Shown here piece by piece: positions 34,016-38,489 of a stretch of DNA of 38,489 nt; the first letter of the stretch is position 1, and each line of letters opens with the position of its first letter. The DNA comes from Desulfobacula sp. (lineage in GTDB: Bacteria > Desulfobacterota > Desulfobacteria > Desulfobacterales > Desulfobacteraceae): contig VMSR01000127.1 of the NCBI GenBank assembly GCA_013792075.1, positions 1 through 38,489 of the forward strand, given 5' to 3'. The notes below the pieces were generated by a model that was given only the letters and a program-made list of their open reading frames with translations, had not been told where the DNA came from and made no database searches. A program made the translations under genes and the position numbers.

Positions 34016-34987
34016 TTACTTTACGGCATCCAGCAATTTGATCAGCAGCCCCTGTACTTTGGGGTCTGCGTAGAGATCCATTTCTTTAAGCCCTGCCACC
34101 TGTCTGCGGAAGGCGTCAATATCGGGAGTTTCCACCACCTGCATTCCCTTTTCCTTGAGCAGGGCCAGACGACCGGCATTTTTCTTTCTATTGTCCTGTC
34201 GCTGGAAAACGGCCGCCGCTTTGATGGCTGAGGTGATCAATGCCTGATTTTCAGGCGAGAGTGTGGCAAACCATTTTAGGGAGGCCACATTGATATGGGA
34301 AGAATACACATGCCGGGTCAGGGTCATAAATTTCTGGATCTCATAAAACTTATACACCTCCATGACCCATAGGGGGTTTTCCTGCCCGTCAATGACCCCC
34401 TGCTCCAATTCCGTATAAATGGGCCAGGGCATGGGCGTGGGATTGGCCCCCAGGGCCTGCCAGATGGTTTTATGGAGGGCCGAGGACATGACACGGATTT
34501 TCAGGCCTTTTACATCCCCAGGCGCACCAACCGCATGTTTATTATTGCTCAGGTTCCTGAACCCGTTTTCAGAAAAGCAAAGCCCCTTAAAACCAACATT
34601 TTCAAGGCTGGCAAGAATCTGATCTCCCAGGGGGCCGTCCAGGATATTGTCTGCCTGGGCATGGTCTTTAAACAAAAAAGGATAATTGATCACCCGGACA
34701 ATGGGGTCAAAGGTGTCAAAGGGTCCGTCGGTAATCACCCCCATTTGAAGGGTGCCCATCTGTATCTGCTGGAGGATCTCGGTCTCATTGCCGATGGAAG
34801 CCGAATGGAATATTTTCACTTCAAAGGCATTGTCAGAGCCTTCTTCCACAAGTTCCTTGAATTTGTCCGCCACAATGTTCTGGGCAGACCCGGGCTTGGT
34901 CACCACCCCCAGCTTAATGGTGGTTGCTGCCAGGGCCGGGCCAAAGGTTACCAACCACACAAGTATCACAAGACTGATTTTTTTCAT
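34016..34987 (-). CDS. TRAP transporter substrate-binding protein, DctP-like
   Basis: 323 residues from ATG 34987 (AAGGGG 6-7 bases upstream). A Sec signal peptide (MKKISLVILVWLVTFGPALAA) directs it to the periplasm, and there is no lipobox. The family's carboxylate-binding arginine lies in GLKIRVMSS, and the EQGVIDGQENP motif is typical of DctP. It would bind an organic acid and deliver it to DctQM. First gene of the TRAP-kinase-regulator operon. The upstream 195-base gap is shared with the divergent SulP gene. Confidence 0.92.
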   Translation of the reverse strand: MKKISLVILVWLVTFGPALAATTIKLGVVTKPGSAQNIVADKFKELVEEGSDNAFEVKIFHSASIGNETEILQQIQMGTLQMGVITDGPFDTFDPIVRVINYPFLFKDHAQADNILDGPLGDQILASLENVGFKGLCFSENGFRNLSNNKHAVGAPGDVKGLKIRVMSSALHKTIWQALGANPTPMPWPIYTELEQGVIDGQENPLWVMEVYKFYEIQKFMTLTRHVYSSHINVASLKWFATLSPENQALITSAIKAAAVFQRQDNRKKNAGRLALLKEKGMQVVETPDIDAFRRQVAGLKEMDLYADPKVQGLLIKLLDAVK

Positions 34988-35182
34988 GGGTTCCCCTTTT
35001 ACCAAGTATCTGTTTGGTTTCTCCTATACCCTGACCTTCTTATGAAAAGATATCCATGAAGTCAAGGAAATGACATCCAAATTTTAGACCCTTTAAAAAT
35101 CAGTGATGACCAATTTATTCAATTGTGATATTGGCTTTTGTGAGCACCGCCCTCCCATAATTTAAAAACGGAAAGGACTCGT

Positions 35183-37447
35183 ATGGACACACCAGACATT
35201 ACCGCTGACATTTCTTTATTTTCAAGACTGATCCGATTGCTAAAACCAGACTCACTTCTTCCTGCAATGACAGCAGGCACCAGCAATGCAATATTGATCA
35301 TCAGCGTTGAGTTGTCTTTTGCTGCCATGCTTTTCTCCCAGGACCTCTCTTTCTTCATGTCAAAGGGAATCGGCATTCTTCTTTTCGGAACCTTTATTAT
35401 CGGGATGCTCACCACGATATTCAGTTCCCACCCAAGCGCGGCAGCACTTGTACAGGATGCCCCTGTGGCCATCCTGGGCATGCCCCTGGTCACCATTTCC
35501 GCCACAATGACAACCGGGGCAGCATCCCAGGAATCCATTTTTTATACCGCTATCCTGACCATTGCGATTTCCACCCTGGTCACGGGCCTGCTCATGGTTG
35601 GCATGGCCCGTTTCAAACTGGGAAATTTTGTACGCTTTATACCCTATCCCGTCATCGGCGGATTCCTGGCCGGTATTGGATGGCTTTTGTTCAAGGGCGG
35701 CATCGGTGTGATGACCCGTCTTCCCATGGATATTTCTTCTCTGTCTTCTCTGTTGGTTCCCATTGCCCTTTTAAAATGGGTCCCAGGGGTTTTGTTTGCC
35801 CTGGTCTTATACTATCTGCTGAGGACCTACTCCCATTTCATGATATTGCCGGGCATGGTTATCGGAGCCATTGTTCTTTTTTTTGCCACCCTCAAACTTT
35901 CAGGCACCTCCTTTTCCCAGGCCCAACTTGGCGGATGGTTTCTGGGCCCCTTTCCCAAGGGAGCCCTGTGGGAGCCTGTCCCTTTTTCAGGGTTATCCCA
36001 GGTGCGGTGGGATCTTGTTTTTGGACAGTCTTTGACCATGGTGTCTATTTTTATCATTTCCATTATTTCCCTGCTCTTAAATGCCAGCGGACTTGAACTG
36101 GTATCCAGAAAAGACATTGATCTGAACAATGAACTCACGGTTGCCGGGGGTGCCAATATTCTGGCCTCTTTTGTGGGAAGCGCCCCGGGATACATGGGGC
36201 TTGCCACCTCTGCCCTTTTCCACAAACTGACACCGGGCAGCAGGCTTTCCGGCTTTATTTCCTCTGTCCTCATCGGGGGGATACTCATTGCCGGCACATC
36301 CGCACTTGCTGGATTTCCACGGGCCCTGGCCGGAGCCATGCTGGTATTGGTGGGTGTTGACATGCTCTGGGAATGGCTCCATGACAGCTGGTTCAAACTG
36401 CCGAAAACAGACTATTTTTTAATCCTTGTCATCCTTGTGGTGATTGCCAGTCTCGGATTTCTGGAAGGGGTTGCCGCAGGCCTTGTCATTGCGGTTGTTC
36501 TTTTTGTGGTCAATTATAGCCGGATTAATATTGTCAAATCTTCCAGCTCCGGGAAAAACCTTCAAAGCAATGTTGAAAGATCCGCCCCCCATCGATGGCT
36601 TCTGAACAAAAAAGGGGACCAGATCCTGATCCTCCAGCTCCAGGGGTTTATTTTCTTTGGCACGGCCAACCAGCTGAGAACCCGGATTATTGAGAAAGCA
36701 ACTGACCAGAAACAATCCGCACTAAACTATATTGTCCTGGATTTCCATAAGGTCAACGGATTTGACTCTTCGGCCGTCAACAGCTTTGAAAGGATCCAGC
36801 AATTTGTCCAGGCCCAGGATATATGCCTTGTCTTTGTCAATATCACACCGCCATTGAGGGCGCAATTCAACAAAACAAATCTGACCCCGAATACCGTGTG
36901 GTTTTTTTCAGACCTTGACCATGGCCTCGAGTGGTGCGAAGACCAATTGCTGAACATGGAAAAAAAGGCCGGGGCCCCCAAAAAAGACCAGGTATTTGAA
37001 TCCACCTTTGCCGATATGTGGGTGGCGCTTGCCCAGATGGAAACCTTCGAACAATTGCTCACCGGCATGGCCGGCTATTTAACCCCGGGGCTAATTCAGG
37101 CAGACCGGTTCTTATTCCAGAAGGGAGAACCCATCCAGGGCCTCTATTTTATTGAATCAGGCCGAATTTCTATCTTCCTGGATCAAGAAGGGGAAAATCC
37201 GCCCATCCGATTGCGGACAATGGGGGCCGGAAGCATCATCGGAGAACAAGGGGACTGTGAGCAAAACAATTCAATCACCTCGGTTATGGGCGTCACTTCC
37301 GGTCAGGTTTACCATTTGTCCAGCAAGAGCCTTGAATCCATGGAAAAAAATGATCCTGAGCTTGCCTTCAAACTCTACAAGCATATGACCCAGATTCTGT
37401 CGGAAAGACTGTGCAAAACAAACAATATCATCAGGGATTTGATATAG
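35183..37447 (+). CDS. SulP-family anion transporter with STAS and cyclic-nucleotide-binding-like domains
   Basis: 754 residues. A SulP membrane domain with 10-12 hydrophobic segments (about 20-455) is followed by a STAS domain (about 475-575; YIVLDFHKVNGFDSSAVNSFE carries the usual Asp-Ser-Ser site). The C-terminus is a cNMP/CRP-type sensor domain (about 625-750; GEPIQGLYFIESGRISIFL and GSIIGEQG). The three-part layout is known in some bacterial SulP proteins and suggests transport gated by a nucleotide or another ligand. Likely substrates are sulfate, bicarbonate or a dicarboxylate. The ATG has AAAGGA. Divergent from the TRAP operon. Confidence 0.87.
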   Translation: MDTPDITADISLFSRLIRLLKPDSLLPAMTAGTSNAILIISVELSFAAMLFSQDLSFFMSKGIGILLFGTFIIGMLTTIFSSHPSAAALVQDAPVAILGMPLVTISATMTTGAASQESIFYTAILTIAISTLVTGLLMVGMARFKLGNFVRFIPYPVIGGFLAGIGWLLFKGGIGVMTRLPMDISSLSSLLVPIALLKWVPGVLFALVLYYLLRTYSHFMILPGMVIGAIVLFFATLKLSGTSFSQAQLGGWFLGPFPKGALWEPVPFSGLSQVRWDLVFGQSLTMVSIFIISIISLLLNASGLELVSRKDIDLNNELTVAGGANILASFVGSAPGYMGLATSALFHKLTPGSRLSGFISSVLIGGILIAGTSALAGFPRALAGAMLVLVGVDMLWEWLHDSWFKLPKTDYFLILVILVVIASLGFLEGVAAGLVIAVVLFVVNYSRINIVKSSSSGKNLQSNVERSAPHRWLLNKKGDQILILQLQGFIFFGTANQLRTRIIEKATDQKQSALNYIVLDFHKVNGFDSSAVNSFERIQQFVQAQDICLVFVNITPPLRAQFNKTNLTPNTVWFFSDLDHGLEWCEDQLLNMEKKAGAPKKDQVFESTFADMWVALAQMETFEQLLTGMAGYLTPGLIQADRFLFQKGEPIQGLYFIESGRISIFLDQEGENPPIRLRTMGAGSIIGEQGDCEQNNSITSVMGVTSGQVYHLSSKSLESMEKNDPELAFKLYKHMTQILSERLCKTNNIIRDLI

Positions 37448-37582
37448 GCATTCCCGCCATTACCCCGGCAAATGGGCCAAAAAAATTTTTACCCCAAAAA
37501 AATAACCATTGACACACGGGATCTTCTGACCGTATCTCTAAAAAAAATACAATTTTAACCCATCACCCCAGAGGGAACAAAA

Positions 37583-37939
37583 ATGATAAAAAAAAATTGG
37601 ACTATCTCCTTCATCTGTTTGATCCTGGCAGGGTTGTTTTTTTCCCCTGTATCCATTCTTGCAGACCAAACCCAGGGGAAAAAAGAGATCTCCCTGTACG
37701 GCGGCAAATCCGGTAACATCCTCTTTCCCCACCACCTGCACCAGAGCATCGTAGAAGACTGCCAGACCTGCCATGATGATTTTGCCCAGGAGGAAGGCGC
37801 GCTTGAGGCTGCTAAAAAAGCGGACGTGCTGAAGAAAAAACAGGTGATGAACGAGACCTGCCTCAAATGCCACAGGGCCTTAAAAAAAGCAGGAGAAAAA
37901 TCAGGCCCGACCTCTTGCAAGGAATGCCATACCAAATAA
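37583..37939 (+). CDS. Small periplasmic three-heme c-type cytochrome (c3/c7-like)
   Basis: 118 residues with an N-terminal signal peptide (about 1-27, ending near ILA-DQT). Three CxxCH heme sites are visible: CQTCH (60-64), CLKCH (93-97) and CKECH (112-116). The upstream HHLHQ at 50-54 can supply distal ligands. The arrangement resembles cytochrome c3/c7 electron carriers of sulfur- and sulfate-reducing bacteria, with one heme fewer than classic tetraheme c3. It would move electrons in the periplasm. GAGGG precedes the ATG. No redox partner gene is adjacent. Confidence 0.88.
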   Translation: MIKKNWTISFICLILAGLFFSPVSILADQTQGKKEISLYGGKSGNILFPHHLHQSIVEDCQTCHDDFAQEEGALEAAKKADVLKKKQVMNETCLKCHRALKKAGEKSGPTSCKECHTK

Positions 37940-37949
37940 TGGCCTTTTC

Positions 37950-38489
37950 ATGAAGATACTGGTTTCCCCGACCAAGACCATGGCCTTTGACAAGACACCG
38001 GTTGGTCTTTCCCTGGAAATGGGCCGGCCCGGATTTGAACCGGAGGCCGACACCCTGATCCGGGAATTACAGACCCTGGATTTTGGGACATTGAAAAAAG
38101 TGTTTAAAACCAGTGAAAAACTGACCCAAAAAACCCAGGATCAACTCCGGGGGTTTAACCTGGCAGACCCAAAGCCTGCACTCTTTGTTTTCCAGGGAGA
38201 GGCCTTCAAGACCATGAATCCCCAGAAATTCACATTGGGCCAGCTGGAGTATGCCAATGAAAATTTATACATTCTTTCCGGGTTGTACGGGGTATTGCGC
38301 GCCAAGGACGGCATCAAACCCTATCGCCTGGATTTCAATACAACGCTTTCCAGGGGTCTGGTCAAACACTTCTGGCAAGAAAAAATCCTTTCTTATTTTA
38401 AAAACCGGGTCCCCCAAAATGAGCTCCTTCTAAACCTGGCATCGGCCGAATACAGCAGTATTCTCACACGCAGCCCTCTTGGGGACCGG
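37950..38489 (+). CDS. yaaA: YaaA family (DUF328) protein, 3' end beyond the window
   Basis: Open for 180 codons from ATG 37950 to the window edge, so the C-terminal part is missing; the full family length is about 250. Diagnostic segments are SPTKTM near the start (E. coli SPAKTL), LSGLYGVLRAKDGIKPYRL at about 110-128 and LNLASAEY. In E. coli YaaA lowers free iron and limits oxidative damage to DNA during peroxide stress. It starts 10 bases after the cytochrome stop without a strong ribosome site, so it may be translated together with it. Confidence 0.88.
   Translation, partial: MKILVSPTKTMAFDKTPVGLSLEMGRPGFEPEADTLIRELQTLDFGTLKKVFKTSEKLTQKTQDQLRGFNLADPKPALFVFQGEAFKTMNPQKFTLGQLEYANENLYILSGLYGVLRAKDGIKPYRLDFNTTLSRGLVKHFWQEKILSYFKNRVPQNELLLNLASAEYSSILTRSPLGDR

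Noticed and set aside
35119-35538. 139-residue minus-strand frame
   Set aside because: Antisense to the start of the SulP gene, which has clear membrane-domain coding; treated as a shadow.
1-38489. CRISPR array, prophage or insertion-sequence transposase
   Set aside because: No regularly spaced repeats, phage structural genes or transposase motifs were found on either strand.

Overview
The window looks like a chromosomal segment of a sulfate-reducing desulfobacterium (Desulfobacterota, probably Desulfobacteraceae, near Desulfobacula/Desulfobacter). That rests on gene content: an acetate/succinate-type CoA-transferase, a second long CoA-transferase, a TRAP transporter with a two-component system, a three-heme c-type cytochrome, a SulP carrier, and receiver proteins joined to CBS, HDOD or pyruvate-phosphate-dikinase-like ATP-binding domains. 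No rRNA, CRISPR array or prophage was seen. Nearly all genes are on the minus strand; the exceptions are tRNA-Thr, a LysR regulator, and the SulP, cytochrome and YaaA genes at the right end.

Layout. 1-330: non-coding, dominated by a nested palindrome of about 177 bp. 331-1818: CoA-transferase. 2148-2223: tRNA-Thr(CGT). 2425-4855: SLC13 permease behind a receiver-CBS gene. 5203-12855: a polyamine-type ABC importer operon that continues into a small unknown gene, an unusual double KamA-like radical SAM protein and an M23-like protein, and ends at a strong terminator. 13207-17254: proline racemase-like enzyme, YtcJ-like amidohydrolase and a sigma-54 activator with a TyrR-type C-terminal helix-turn-helix. 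17356-21674: receiver-HDOD protein and a receiver plus PPDK-type ATP-binding protein whose reading frame is split at an A-run. 21899-24575: small protein, THUMP methyltransferase, AzlCD. 24661-26228: atypical SDR divergent from a LysR regulator. 26269-30288: TSUP permease, DUF1643-like protein, long CoA-transferase. 30474-34987: TRAP operon with histidine kinase and NarL-type regulator. 35183-38489: SulP-STAS-cNMP protein, cytochrome, YaaA (cut by the window edge).

The best candidate for an undescribed system is 5203-17254. The activator gene lies immediately upstream of the transporter operon. The gap between them holds two 20-bp dyads of the form TTGATT(C/T)-N6-GAATCAA, the geometry expected of a TyrR-like operator. 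Racemase and amidohydrolase genes are in the activator's operon. The transporter operon encodes a radical SAM protein made of two KamA-like halves, the second lacking both the cysteine triad and the likely PLP lysine. Together these suggest regulated import and degradation of an amino-acid-derived amine or N-acyl compound; the substrate cannot be read from the sequence.

Other points of note are a textbook -1 slippery heptamer (A AAA AAC) at the frame break near 21436-21443, an SDR with no YxxxK motif opposite a perfect LysR box, and strong intercistronic hairpins on both sides of the binding-protein gene. All function calls come from reading motifs by eye; no database search was run.
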